NCBI GenBank assembly: GCA_020072585.1
Contig: JAIQGL010000016.1
Span: 62,001 to 126,000, forward strand
Origin: Terriglobia bacterium
GTDB lineage: Bacteria; Acidobacteriota; Terriglobia; Terriglobales; Acidobacteriaceae
DNA length: 64,000 nucleotides
Direction: 5' to 3'
The notes under the pieces are model-generated. The model was given only the letters and a program-made list of their open reading frames with translations, did not search any database and was not told the origin of the DNA. This document shows, one piece after another, positions 27,426 to 36,187 of this stretch (position 1 is its first letter; each line of letters opens with the position of its first letter). The translations under genes and the position numbers were made by a program.

Positions 27426-28001
27426 CTACTTCCGGGCTATCAACTCCGCGACTCCCTTTTCATGAATTGTCTCGTGATAATGCAACACCCGCATTGAGGA
27501 AAATGCATGCAGTAGCTCGTTCGGCTGGAGCAGGAACACAGGATTGCGTGGTCCGCTATTGAAGTTCAGTTGATCCATGGTGTAGGTCTTGTAAATCAGG
27601 TGTCCGCCGGGCTTCAGCGACATGCGCAAGGCAGGGAAGAGTTCACGCTGGAGAAAAGAGAAAACCACCACCAGATCGTATTGTTCGCGGCCAAGGTCTT
27701 TCTCGGTATTCAGGTCCTGTACCTTTGTAACGATTGATCCCGTAATCGTGCGTTGTCTCGCATTTTCTTCCGCCTGCCGCAAGCCGACTTCAGAGATATC
27801 GACCAGCTTTACATGCCAGCCACGCTCTGCCAGCCAAATTGCGTGACGGCCAGCGCCTCCGGCCAAATCCAACGCAACGCCTGGAGGTTTGCTGGAAACA
27901 AACTCATCGTAAGCAGTCACCAGAAACGTATTTGGGTCGAATGAACTGTGCAACCGTTCACTATGCTTTCTGTCCCAGCGAGTTTTCTCGTTAATTTCCA
28001 T
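27426..28001 (-). CDS. TehB-like SAM-dependent methyltransferase
   Basis: 191 residues of a class I methyltransferase. SAM-binding motif I is VALDLAGGAGRHAIWLAERGWHVKLVDIS, followed by the YDLVVVFSFLQRELF motif and LKPGGHLIYKTYT. The opening MEINEKTRWDRKHSER is typical of the TehB/tellurite resistance subgroup. The natural substrate is unknown. It lies 34 bp upstream of the PaaI thioesterase on the same strand and may be co-transcribed with it; it is divergent from miaB. Confidence 0.85.
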   Translation of the reverse strand: MEINEKTRWDRKHSERLHSSFDPNTFLVTAYDEFVSSKPPGVALDLAGGAGRHAIWLAERGWHVKLVDISEVGLRQAEENARQRTITGSIVTKVQDLNTEKDLGREQYDLVVVFSFLQRELFPALRMSLKPGGHLIYKTYTMDQLNFNSGPRNPVFLLQPNELLHAFSSMRVLHYHETIHEKGVAELIARK

Positions 28002-28097
28002 TTACTTCCATCCCCTTATCGAATCGTTCTTCGCGCACGCGGCTGCTCATAAAGAATAACCGTAAACACCGCTAATTTGCTGCGTTATACTGGAGCT

Positions 28098-29423
28098 GTG
28101 AGCGGACAGCAGGAAAAGACGTTTTACCTTGAAACTTTTGGCTGCCAGATGAATGTTCATGACTCGGAAAAAGTCATTGGCACGCTGGTCCATCAGGGGT
28201 ACCGCCAGGTTGAAACCGTGGAAGAAGCGCACCTGGTCCTCTATAACACCTGCTCCATTCGTGACAAAGCCGAGCAAAAAGTCTTCCATCGGCTGAATGA
28301 CTACAAAAAACTCCAGGCACAAGGTAAGAAGTTTGGCGTGCTTGGCTGCGTGGCCCAGCAGGAAGGCGAAAAGATCTTTGAAAAAGCGCCGTATGTCTCG
28401 CTGGTAGCGGGCTCAGCCTCGTATCGAAACCTGCCGGCGATGTTGATCCAGATAGGAGCGGGGAACAAACGCGTCACCGGGCTCGACGATCGCGAAACCG
28501 ATCTGACCTTTGAAACCGACTTTACCGCGCGCACCAATCCGCATCGCGGATACATCACCATCATTGAGGGCTGTGATAAGTTTTGCGCCTATTGCGTAGT
28601 GCCTTACACGCGCGGCAAGGAACGCAGCCGTACGTCGGATTCCGTTCTGGCTGAAGCGCGGCAGATGGCCGACCTGGGCTATACCGAGATTCAACTCCTT
28701 GGCCAGAACGTGAATGCTTTTGCCGATCCACTAGGCAAGAAAACTTTTGCTGAGCTGTTGTATGCAATCGGTGAAATCCCGGGCACTCGCCGGGTGCGGT
28801 TCACCACCTCACACCCCCGGCACTTCAGCAAAGATATTGTTGATGCAATTGTTGCCTCACCCCGGCTGTGCGACCACATTCATCTGCCCGTACAAAGCGG
28901 GTCATCGCGCGTTCTCAAAGCCATGAACCGTGAATACACGCGCGAGATGTATCTGGAAAAGATCGCCTGGATCAGGTCGGCGGCAAAAGAGATCTCACTC
29001 ACCACGGACATGATTGTGGGTTTCCCGGGAGAAACCGAAGCCGAATTTGAAGAAACCGTCACGCTTCTGCATGAAGGCCAATTTGACGGAGTCTTCACTT
29101 TTAAGTATTCACCCCGGCCCAACACGCCGGCCCTGAGCATGATTGACAGCATTGCCGACGCAGAAAAGTCGAAGCGATTGCAGATTCTGCAAGAGCGTCA
29201 GCGGGAGGTCCAGCGGGCAAATTATGAGAAGCGTGTCGGACAGATACTTGAAGTAATGGTTGAAGGAAAAAACGAGGCCCGCGGCCAGATTATAGGACGT
29301 ACCTCGCAAAATATTACCTTGAATTTCACCGTCCCGGAGAACGTGACCCCGGCGATGGGTAGTTATGTTAACGTTCTGGTAACCAGGAGTTTTCCCAACA
29401 GCCTTGTTGGGGAGATGGCTTGA
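28098..29423 (+). CDS. miaB: tRNA-2-methylthio-N6-dimethylallyladenosine synthase
   Basis: About 441 residues from GTG 28098; a TTG at 28077 is an alternative, and neither has a well-spaced ribosome site. Domains in order: UPF0004 (FYLETFGCQMNVHDSE, CSIRDKAEQKV and GCVAQQEG with three Cys for the auxiliary cluster), radical SAM (EGCDKFCAYCVVPYTRGKERSR), and a TRAM domain (VGQILEVMVEGKNEARGQIIGRTSQN). It methylthiolates i6A37 in tRNAs. The length and all six cluster Cys are normal. Confidence 0.95.
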   Translation: MSGQQEKTFYLETFGCQMNVHDSEKVIGTLVHQGYRQVETVEEAHLVLYNTCSIRDKAEQKVFHRLNDYKKLQAQGKKFGVLGCVAQQEGEKIFEKAPYVSLVAGSASYRNLPAMLIQIGAGNKRVTGLDDRETDLTFETDFTARTNPHRGYITIIEGCDKFCAYCVVPYTRGKERSRTSDSVLAEARQMADLGYTEIQLLGQNVNAFADPLGKKTFAELLYAIGEIPGTRRVRFTTSHPRHFSKDIVDAIVASPRLCDHIHLPVQSGSSRVLKAMNREYTREMYLEKIAWIRSAAKEISLTTDMIVGFPGETEAEFEETVTLLHEGQFDGVFTFKYSPRPNTPALSMIDSIADAEKSKRLQILQERQREVQRANYEKRVGQILEVMVEGKNEARGQIIGRTSQNITLNFTVPENVTPAMGSYVNVLVTRSFPNSLVGEMA

Positions 29424-29484
29424 AGAGTACAAAGGCTTAAGGAGCTGGATCGGTCGCGGCCATCCCGAGCGACAGGAGACGACG

Positions 29485-29970
29485 ATGGAAGTTGAGATGA
29501 AAATTCGCGGCTTGATGATGGATCCCGTCACCAATATGCCAATTGTGGTGCTGAAGGACGTGGGCAGCGATACGGTCCTGCCGATCTGGGTGGGAGTGTA
29601 TGAGGCGAATGCTATCGCGCTGGAGATTGAAAAAGTAACCACACCCCGGCCAATGACGCATGATCTGATCAAAAACCTCCTCATCGGACTGGACACGCAC
29701 GTCCACAAAATCGTGGTGAATGAGCTGCGCGACGATACGTTCTTCGCCGTGATCTGGATGGAGCGGGAGGGAAGAGTCATTAGCATCGATTCCCGTCCCT
29801 CAGATGCCCTTGCTTTGGCTTTGCGCCTGGATTGCCCCATTTACGTGGAGGATGAGGTCTTGAAAACTTCCAAGGTAACCAGCGCCTCCGCGGACCGCAT
29901 CTCCTCAGAAGATCTGCGTAAGTGGCTGGAAGGACTGAATGATGAGGACCTGGGCCGGTACAAAATGTAG
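29485..29970 (+). CDS. Bifunctional nuclease (DUF151) family protein
   Basis: 161 residues from ATG 29485 with GGAG upstream; the frame is open from 29404 within the 3' end of miaB. The DUF151 core is visible: MPIVVLKDVGSDTVLPIWVGVYEANAIALEIE, TPRPMTHDL, and the acidic SRPSDALALALRLDCPIYVEDEVL. A characterised plant member has RNase and DNase activity; the bacterial role is unclear. It follows miaB by 62 bp and is likely in the same unit. Confidence 0.88.
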   Translation: MEVEMKIRGLMMDPVTNMPIVVLKDVGSDTVLPIWVGVYEANAIALEIEKVTTPRPMTHDLIKNLLIGLDTHVHKIVVNELRDDTFFAVIWMEREGRVISIDSRPSDALALALRLDCPIYVEDEVLKTSKVTSASADRISSEDLRKWLEGLNDEDLGRYKM

Positions 29971-30064
29971 AGGTGCTCAGGAGGCGTGAGCGCAAGTGGT
30001 CGCCTCCTGCCGATATCCCGAGCTGTAGCGAGGGATATGTACTTCAGCCGCAGCCATAAATCCG

Positions 30065-30385
30065 ATGCCTGACCCTGCCGAACAACTTCAACGACTTTAC
30101 GTTGCCGGCTTTGACCTGCAAACTTTTGATCGCTTTCCCAAGGCCATTGGAGTGCTGCGCGATAGCTGCCTTGCGTTTCTGGTTCCCGGGCCTGATGGAC
30201 TTCAGATTCTTGGCAATGTCGGATGGCGGATGGGCGAAAGCCTTGGTCCGCTCGTGGAGCGCGAAGGACGGAAGGTCTTTGTCCACAAGCAAGAGATACT
30301 TGAGGCGACTCCGGAGAGGGTAGCGGCACTGGAGAAATTTCGCTCCGATATAAAGGCCATATTACGGGGACAAGCAGCTTCGTGA
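30065..30385 (+). CDS. Conserved hypothetical protein
   Basis: 106 residues. No signal peptide, membrane helix or catalytic motif is visible; the central part (SCLAFLVPGPDGLQILGNVGWRMGESLGPLV) looks like a small alpha/beta domain. It has ordinary codon usage and good protein character. A long frame on the opposite strand (29841-30419) is treated as its shadow. The function is unknown. Confidence 0.7.
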   Translation: MPDPAEQLQRLYVAGFDLQTFDRFPKAIGVLRDSCLAFLVPGPDGLQILGNVGWRMGESLGPLVEREGRKVFVHKQEILEATPERVAALEKFRSDIKAILRGQAAS

Positions 30386-30508
30386 GCTCAAAATACGCCT
30401 TCGCTTGTTTATTTGTCATAATATCTGTTATCGGACATTAAATATTTGTTTGCTCCGCCTGGCCAAAGTCTCGATTTCCCTTCGGAGTGATATGTTTAGT
30501 CCCAACGC

Positions 30509-31150
30509 ATGAGTCCCGTTACACACTTTTTTGCGGGGTGGCTGCTGGCCGAAGCTTCGCCCGGTCTGCTATCGCGGCCCGAAAAGGCGCTTGTGGTTGT
30601 TGCCGCCATGGCGCCTGATCTCGATGGGCTTGGCTTGCTCCCGGAGTTGCTGACTCGGCATTCTTCACATCCGTTGCTTTGGTTTTCCCGGTATCATCAC
30701 GCGCTACATACTCTTGACTTCGCGCTTATATGTGCTGCTACGGCTTGGCTGATGACCGGACCATTGGCAAACTTCACCTTTGGTCCAGCCATCCAGGGGC
30801 GGCAAATGCCTTCGCGTCCGTGGTTGACGGCTGGGCTGGTTTTCCTGAGCTTTCATCTGCATCTGCTGTGCGACCTTATGGGCTCACGCGGACCTGACGG
30901 CGATCAATGGCCCATCCCTTATCTCCGGCCATTCTCCAATGTGCTACAGCTTACATGGAGGCATCAATGGGCGCTCAACGGGTGGCAAAACTTTATCTTT
31001 ACAGGCTTGCTCCTGTTGACGACCCTTTGGATCGCATGGAGATTTGCAAGCTCGCCTCTTGAATTGGTTTCACCAAGGGCCAACCGTGGTTTGGTTCAGG
31101 CTTTGCGGCATAGGCTGCCTTTCACGGCGGAAAAGGGGGCCGCCGGATAG
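30509..31150 (+). CDS. YdjM-like membrane-bound metal-dependent hydrolase
   Basis: 213 residues. His and Asp patterns of the DUF457/YdjM family are present: MSPVTHFFAGWLLAE, AAMAPDLDGLG, SRYHHALHTL, and LHLLCDLMGSRGPDGDQWPIPYL, with hydrophobic segments in between. The family is annotated as an inner-membrane putative metal-dependent hydrolase. The substrate is unknown. It is convergent with truB. Confidence 0.85.
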   Translation: MSPVTHFFAGWLLAEASPGLLSRPEKALVVVAAMAPDLDGLGLLPELLTRHSSHPLLWFSRYHHALHTLDFALICAATAWLMTGPLANFTFGPAIQGRQMPSRPWLTAGLVFLSFHLHLLCDLMGSRGPDGDQWPIPYLRPFSNVLQLTWRHQWALNGWQNFIFTGLLLLTTLWIAWRFASSPLELVSPRANRGLVQALRHRLPFTAEKGAAG

Positions 31151-31208
31151 CGAAGCGTCTCGCTTTTTCAAAAGAAATTTATATATTCAATTTTATTGTG
31201 TTAGTGCT

Positions 31209-32087
31209 CTAACCATGAAGTACTACTTTAGGCTGAAACAGCGTTCCCGCAACCCGGCGAGCAATCGCCAGCAGCTCCCTTTGACCGGCAAAGACTCTGA
31301 CTGTTCCGGCTTTGCTGAACTCAGGCAAATTGACTGCGCCTCCATGGCGGATTCTGGCGGCGCTCTCCCCCGATGCCACAACCGCGGGAAACTCCGGCAA
31401 CACAAGACGCGGATGAAGGAAGAGCTCATCAAGAGTGTTCCCGGCCTGGGCCTGTTCCAGTTGTTCCAGGCTGAACGCCTCATCAATGGCGAACTCACGC
31501 ACGGCCGTGCGTTTGAGTTCGGCAAGGTGCGCGCCGGGTCCCAGTTTACGCCCTAGATCGTGCGCCAGCGACCGCAGGTATGTCCCAGAGCTGACCCAGG
31601 CGCGAAAGCGGGCCTGTTTGCCGTCAAAAAAAAGAAACTCAAGTTCTTTGACCTCGACCTGTTTGGGTTTCAAGTCCACCGGCTGGCCTTTGCGCGCCAG
31701 TCGATGGGCCGGGATGCCGGCAATTTTCTTGGCGGAAAATGGTGGTGGATATTGCGCGATTTCCCCGATGAATTCGCGGGCGGCTTCGCGGATTTGCTCC
31801 ATGGACAAGTTCACAGGTTGTTCCGGGCCGACGGGCTGGCCTTCAGCATCATAGGTGTCCGTTGCCCAGCCAAAGCGGATCACGCCTTCATAACGCTTGT
31901 CTGCCTCGTTATAAAATTGCGCCAGGCGGGTAAATCGGCCCAGAACCAGTGGGAGCACGCCCGTGGCCATGGGATCGAGCGTACCCAGATGGCCGACGGA
32001 CTTCTCGCCCGTGATGCGGCGTACGCGCGCCACCACGTCATGCGAGGTCATTCCAGCCGGTTTGTCAATAATCAGGACGGCGTCCAC
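31209..32087 (-). CDS. truB: tRNA pseudouridine(55) synthase
   Basis: 292 residues starting at GTG 32087 with GGAG eight bases upstream. Catalytic Asp in GHLGTLDPMATGVLPL, preceded by IDKPAGMTSHDVVARVRR; also RYEGVIRFGWATDTYDAEG and SSGTYLRSLAHDLGRKLG. It makes pseudouridine 55 in the T-loop of tRNAs. The C-terminal end (FSKAGTVRVFAGQRELLAIARR) is a PUA-like tail. It is divergent from the rhomboid gene by 50 bp. Confidence 0.96.
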   Translation of the reverse strand: MDAVLIIDKPAGMTSHDVVARVRRITGEKSVGHLGTLDPMATGVLPLVLGRFTRLAQFYNEADKRYEGVIRFGWATDTYDAEGQPVGPEQPVNLSMEQIREAAREFIGEIAQYPPPFSAKKIAGIPAHRLARKGQPVDLKPKQVEVKELEFLFFDGKQARFRAWVSSGTYLRSLAHDLGRKLGPGAHLAELKRTAVREFAIDEAFSLEQLEQAQAGNTLDELFLHPRLVLPEFPAVVASGESAARIRHGGAVNLPEFSKAGTVRVFAGQRELLAIARRVAGTLFQPKVVLHG

Positions 32088-32137
32088 TTGAGTAACTCCG
32101 CTTTATCAAGCATGATAATTAAGAAGCAGTTAATTGA

Positions 32138-32824
32138 ATGCTACCCATTCGCGATGACACTCCCCGGTCGACCACTCCATTCATCAATTACTTTTTGATT
32201 GCGCTCAACATTGCTATTTTCGCATTCGAATGGATACAGGGACCGCGTTCCCTTCGTGAACTTGAATTTCAGTTCGCTTTCATCCCCCAGCACATGGGAG
32301 CGTGGTTTTCCGGATCTTTACCCGCTTCCTACGCCCTTGTCCCGTTTTTCAGCTCCATGTTTCTTCATGCCTCATGGCTTCATGTGCTGGCCAACATGTG
32401 GGTTCTGCGCATTTTTGGCGACAACGTGGAAGACCGCCTGGGGCATTTTGGTTATCTGATCTTTTACCTGCTTTGCGGGGCAGGTGCAAATCTGGGGCAC
32501 CTGATCTTCAATTTCACGTCACCACTGCCGGCCGTTGGAGCCAGCGGAGCGATTGCTGGCGTGATGGGGGCTTATTTCATCCTTTATCCACGCGCCCGTG
32601 TGCTCACATGGTGGATCTTTTTTGCCTTCTGGCTGCCAGCGTGGCTGGTGCTGGGATACTGGTTCCTGGGCGAATTTTTGAGCGGCGCTGCTTCCCTCTT
32701 CACTTCTTCTACCGGCGCCGGCGGCGTGGCATTTTGGGCCCACGTGGGCGGCTTTGTGACTGGGGTGTTGCTGATCAAACTCCTTCCAGTACGAAAAAAT
32801 GTTTATGCATTTGAAGAATTCTAG
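32138..32824 (+). CDS. Rhomboid intramembrane serine protease
   Basis: 228 residues with about six helices. The dyad is Ser136 in PAVGASGAIAGVMGAY (GxSG motif) and His202 in FWAHVGGFVTGVLL. The L1-loop and helix 2 motif FLHASWLHVLANMWVLRIFGDNVED is present. It cleaves within transmembrane segments in the inner membrane; targets are unknown. There is no extra N- or C-terminal domain. Confidence 0.94.
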   Translation: MLPIRDDTPRSTTPFINYFLIALNIAIFAFEWIQGPRSLRELEFQFAFIPQHMGAWFSGSLPASYALVPFFSSMFLHASWLHVLANMWVLRIFGDNVEDRLGHFGYLIFYLLCGAGANLGHLIFNFTSPLPAVGASGAIAGVMGAYFILYPRARVLTWWIFFAFWLPAWLVLGYWFLGEFLSGAASLFTSSTGAGGVAFWAHVGGFVTGVLLIKLLPVRKNVYAFEEF

Positions 32825-32881
32825 TCAGAAAGAGATGAGAGCTGCGCATGTCAGGGCGTTGCCGCCAGGTTTCTGATGCTA

Positions 32882-33607
32882 CTAAAGAACTCCGGCAGCA
32901 GGGCCGATACGGATCTCTTCAATAGTCGCATTCGCCGGAGCTGAGGCGGCGTGCAATACGGCCTCTGCCACCGTTTCCGCCGAGATCATCTTTTCGCGCG
33001 GCGCGTCAGCCCAGAACTGGCCCCAGATATTGGTGTCAGTCGCGCCTGGCAACAGCGCCACTACGCGAATGCCGCGCTTACGCAGGTCTTCGCGTAGTGC
33101 CTGGGTAAAACCTAGTGCGCCAAACTTGGAGGCGTTATAAGCCGACATGCCCGGAAACGGCTGTACCGCAGCAATCGAAAGATTGTTCACAATGGTGGCG
33201 CCTGCATGCATCCATGGCAGAGCGGCGCGGGTGACCAGAAATGTCCCGGTTAGATTTGTATCGATGACCTCTTTCCAGGTCTCAATCGGCAATTTCTCTA
33301 CCGGAGCAAGCGTGTGGGCCACTCCGGCGTTGTTGATGAGGACGTCGATTGTGGAGCGGAGTTTGCCGATCTCCTGAAATAGCTTTTCAACCGAGGCTGG
33401 ATCACGGACATCGCATGGGATGGCGGTCACCTGGGCTTGGTCTTTGCCGAGTTGGCTTAGCGCGTCGTGAAGGCGTTTTGCATTTCGTCCGGTTATTACG
33501 ACAGAGTATCCGTTGCGCGCGAAGGTCCGGGCCATGGCCAACCCAATGCCGCTACCACCGCCGGTAATCACCGCGAGTTTAGTTTTTCCAGTTTTATCCG
33601 CAGGCAT
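32882..33607 (-). CDS. Short-chain dehydrogenase, possibly sepiapterin reductase-like
   Basis: 241 residues. NADP-type Rossmann motif ITGGGSGIGLAMA and Arg in TGRNAKRL, NNAG in LINNAGVAH, catalytic Ser in NNLSIAA and the YxxxK in YNASKFG. The final gene of a tight operon with two PTPS homologues and folE; its ATG touches the folE stop with no gap. In eukaryotes and some bacteria the third step of tetrahydrobiopterin synthesis is done by an SDR (sepiapterin reductase), so context points to a pterin substrate. This is inference; SDR sequence alone does not show it. Confidence 0.85.
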   Translation of the reverse strand: MPADKTGKTKLAVITGGGSGIGLAMARTFARNGYSVVITGRNAKRLHDALSQLGKDQAQVTAIPCDVRDPASVEKLFQEIGKLRSTIDVLINNAGVAHTLAPVEKLPIETWKEVIDTNLTGTFLVTRAALPWMHAGATIVNNLSIAAVQPFPGMSAYNASKFGALGFTQALREDLRKRGIRVVALLPGATDTNIWGQFWADAPREKMISAETVAEAVLHAASAPANATIEEIRIGPAAGVL

Positions 33608-34231
33608 TTAAAAAGAGTTGCCGTTCTTTCCATTCCGAATCAGCGAAAGAAACTCTTCACGGGTTTTTTCCGATGAACGGAAGCTGCCCAGCATGTGTGA
33701 GGTTACGGCCGAAGAATGCTGCTTCTCCACACCGCGCATCATCACGCAGAGATGTCGTGCTTCAATCACCACGCCTACGCCCTGCGGCTGAATGGCATTC
33801 TGAATTGTCTCCGCAATCTGCACGGTCAGGCGCTCCTGCACCTGCAGTCGGCGGGCAAAAATATCAACCAGACGGGGTATTTTGCTCAATCCCAGGACCT
33901 TGCCATTCGGAATATAAGCCACATGCACCTTGCCGAAAAATGGCAGCAGATGATGCTCACAGAGGCTGAACATTTCAATGTCTTTGACGATGACCATCTC
34001 GTCATAGCTCACATCAAACAACGCACCCTGCAGCACCTTGCCGGCGTCCTGTTGATAACCCTTGGTCAGGTATTCCAGAGATTTCTGCATACGCTCCGGA
34101 GTTCGCGCCAGACCATCGCGGTCGGGGTCCTCGCCCAGACGCAGCAGCAGCTCACGCAGCAACTCTTGTGTGCTGGCCGCGGACAGCGACGCAGGTTCAT
34201 GGAATTTCTTCACAGCAGCTCCTGATTTCAC
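33608..34231 (-). CDS. folE: GTP cyclohydrolase I
   Basis: 207 residues. Zinc and substrate motifs are complete: [58 protein letters not shown], and [19 protein letters not shown]. It makes dihydroneopterin triphosphate from GTP, the entry to folate, biopterin and queuosine. It lies 8 bp after a PTPS gene and directly before an SDR gene. The context favours biopterin-type use in addition to folate. Confidence 0.96.
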   Translation of the reverse strand: MKSGAAVKKFHEPASLSAASTQELLRELLLRLGEDPDRDGLARTPERMQKSLEYLTKGYQQDAGKVLQGALFDVSYDEMVIVKDIEMFSLCEHHLLPFFGKVHVAYIPNGKVLGLSKIPRLVDIFARRLQVQERLTVQIAETIQNAIQPQGVGVVIEARHLCVMMRGVEKQHSSAVTSHMLGSFRSSEKTREEFLSLIRNGKNGNSF

Positions 34232-34239
34232 TCGGTCTC

Positions 34240-34662
34240 CTAATAGCGGATATCCCCACCGCCGGCGTATTCAAAGGAATTCAGCATGGTTTCTTCCACG
34301 CGAACCTTGTCCACCTGGGCGTGGTGAAAGCCTTTTTGCAAGACGCCATAGACTTCCACACACAGATTTTCCGTGGTTGGCACGGTTCCCTGAAATTCCT
34401 CTAATGTATTGAGGTTTTGGTGGCCAAAACGTTCCAGGATTTTTTCATGGACAAAGCCATCCAGATCAACCAGATTGCAAACCATTCCCGTCCGGGGATC
34501 AACCTGCCCTGTAACCGTGACTTCCAGCGAATAGTTGTGGCCGTGACCGTGCGGATTGTTGCACTTGCCATAGACAGTCTGATTCTCTTCCGCGGACATG
34601 GCATCGTTATGCAGCCGGTGCGAGGCGGAGAACCAGTAACGCCTTGTCAGGTAAGCCTTCAT
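34240..34662 (-). CDS. 6-pyruvoyl/6-carboxy-tetrahydropterin synthase paralogue 2
   Basis: 140 residues of the COG0720 fold. Zinc ligands are the His in [10 protein letters not shown] and the two in HGHGHNY; the catalytic Cys34 lies in [11 protein letters not shown]. The GxVPTTENL loop and the C-terminal [12 protein letters not shown] glutamate (substrate anchor) are intact. CNNPHGHGH satisfies both the C-x3-HGH spacing of QueD and the C-x5-HGH spacing of eukaryotic PTPS. The start overlaps the stop of the other PTPS by 4 bp. Confidence 0.92.
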   Translation of the reverse strand: MKAYLTRRYWFSASHRLHNDAMSAEENQTVYGKCNNPHGHGHNYSLEVTVTGQVDPRTGMVCNLVDLDGFVHEKILERFGHQNLNTLEEFQGTVPTTENLCVEVYGVLQKGFHHAQVDKVRVEETMLNSFEYAGGGDIRY

Positions 34663-35069
34663 GCTTCTCCGTAATAGTCCACAAACAAATCCGGCGTTTC
34701 ATAAACGCGGACGCGATGCAGCTCCGCCAGATTGAGCTTGGACTTAAGACGCAGCCAGATGCTGATGGCCAGATTCTCTGTTGTTGGTATGCGGTCTTTG
34801 AAATCAGCCACTTCCTTGTTGAGGAAGCGATGGTCCATGGCATCAATCACCTCGCGGTTCATGATCTCCTTTAGCTCTTTCAGGTCAACCACGAAGCCGG
34901 ACCGCTGGTCCACTTTGCCCTTTACCGTCACCTCAAGCGTGTAATTGTGCCCGTGGCCATGCGGGTTATTGCATTTGCCAAAGATGCGCTGGTTTTCCTC
35001 CGGGGTGAATTCCGGATTGTGGTAGTAATGCGACGCCGAGAACTCTGCTTTCCTGGTTAGATAGACCAT
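34659..35069 (-). CDS. 6-pyruvoyl/6-carboxy-tetrahydropterin synthase paralogue 1
   Basis: 136 residues, the first gene of the pterin operon. His in FSASHYYHN, catalytic Cys33 and His residues in [21 protein letters not shown], and the anchoring Glu in VYETPDLFVDY. It is clearly homologous to the next gene but strongly diverged outside the motifs (for example DAMDHRFLNKEV versus [14 protein letters not shown]). MDHRFLN matches the usual family text better, so this copy may keep the ancestral role and the other may be specialised. Confidence 0.93.
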   Translation of the reverse strand: MVYLTRKAEFSASHYYHNPEFTPEENQRIFGKCNNPHGHGHNYTLEVTVKGKVDQRSGFVVDLKELKEIMNREVIDAMDHRFLNKEVADFKDRIPTTENLAISIWLRLKSKLNLAELHRVRVYETPDLFVDYYGEA

Positions 35070-35096
35070 GTCAGATAGACCATCAGAATCAGCTCT

Positions 35097-36164
35097 TTAG
35101 CTCAGATCGCCCTTTCGAATAGATGAATTGTGCGCAGCTTTGGGTGCGGATTGCGTATATTTCCGTCCCTTCCATGTTAACTCGCCGCGCCTATTGAAAT
35201 GGATGTGAGAGCGCAACAAAAGTGACACGAAAATTGGTAACCCCAAGAAAGACATGAGGTTAGCTTTCCATGGAAAATGCGCGCGGCTGATCCGCAAAAG
35301 GAAATTCAGATAGAGAATTGCGGCACATCCGGACGCTAAAAGTCCGACGGGTAGCTCTCCTCGACAAATCAGCAGCAGACCTATGCAGAGCGTAGCCGCG
35401 ATCGCAAGGAACTCCAGGGCGCGTTTTGCTGCCAGCAACACAGGATGGTGGAACAGAAGGGCCAGGTTCTTCGTCCAACCCTCCCACATGGCGCGAAAGC
35501 TGCGGTACATTCTGGTGCGCACCAAGCCAGCCCCCTGGCGAAACCAAATTCTGTGACCTGATGCTTTAAATATTTTTGCTAACTCAATATCTTCAAGGAT
35601 ATTGAGTGGCAGGATGCCATGTCCTCCGAGGGTCTCATATACCTCACGCCGAACCAGAATGTATTGACCGTTGGCCGCTACAGTGGAATCGGCCGGGTCA
35701 TTGACCCTTTCCGGAGGGTAAATCCGCATAAGTTCGGCAAAGACGACCGGCATGACCGCCAGCTCCCACCAGGACGCTGTTTCCTGCTCCGGTGAATAAG
35801 AGAGCAAGGCAACGTTGCGGCTCGCAGCTTCCTGCACTGACGCAGCCAATGATCCGGGATAGTGGTAAGTATCAGCATCAGTGAAAAGCAGCCAGATAGC
35901 GGTGCTTCCTGTGGCACCGGTGATCAAGGCATTGCACTTTCCTGTCATCCCCGGTTTGAGTTCGCCCGCGCTCAGTACCTGTACGCCCGTGAAAGATTCT
36001 GCAATGACTCGGGTCCGGTCGGTCGATCCGTCGTCTACCACGGTGATTTGAAAAGAGATGCCCTGCTGGGTCACCAGTGACTGAACGCACCGGCCGATGC
36101 AATCCTCCTCATTCCGGGCCGGGATGATGACGTGCACGGTTACTTCCGAATGGGCTGTTTCCAT
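35097..36164 (-). CDS. Family 2 glycosyltransferase with membrane C terminus
   Basis: 355 residues from ATG 36164; the frame is open to 36287 but the earlier part overlaps the divergent gene and is not protein-like. GT-A domain: VIIPARNEEDCIGRCVQSL, VVDDGSTDRT, and the DxD-like FTDADTYHYPG. After NILEDIELAKIFKASGHRI and YRSFRAMWEGWTKNLALLF come about three to four transmembrane helices. This layout is seen in glycosyltransferases acting on hopanoids or carotenoids at the membrane (HpnB- and CruC-like); the acceptor here is not known. Confidence 0.85.
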   Translation of the reverse strand: METAHSEVTVHVIIPARNEEDCIGRCVQSLVTQQGISFQITVVDDGSTDRTRVIAESFTGVQVLSAGELKPGMTGKCNALITGATGSTAIWLLFTDADTYHYPGSLAASVQEAASRNVALLSYSPEQETASWWELAVMPVVFAELMRIYPPERVNDPADSTVAANGQYILVRREVYETLGGHGILPLNILEDIELAKIFKASGHRIWFRQGAGLVRTRMYRSFRAMWEGWTKNLALLFHHPVLLAAKRALEFLAIAATLCIGLLLICRGELPVGLLASGCAAILYLNFLLRISRAHFPWKANLMSFLGLPIFVSLLLRSHIHFNRRGELTWKGRKYTQSAPKAAHNSSIRKGDLS

Positions 36165-36187
36165 CTGAATCAGGTTATTATAAGGGG

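Noticed and set aside
29841-30419. Long antisense open frame of 192 codons
   Set aside because: It is opposite two ordinary genes (DUF151 and the 106-residue protein), has low-complexity, Arg/Ser-rich text, and no ribosome site.
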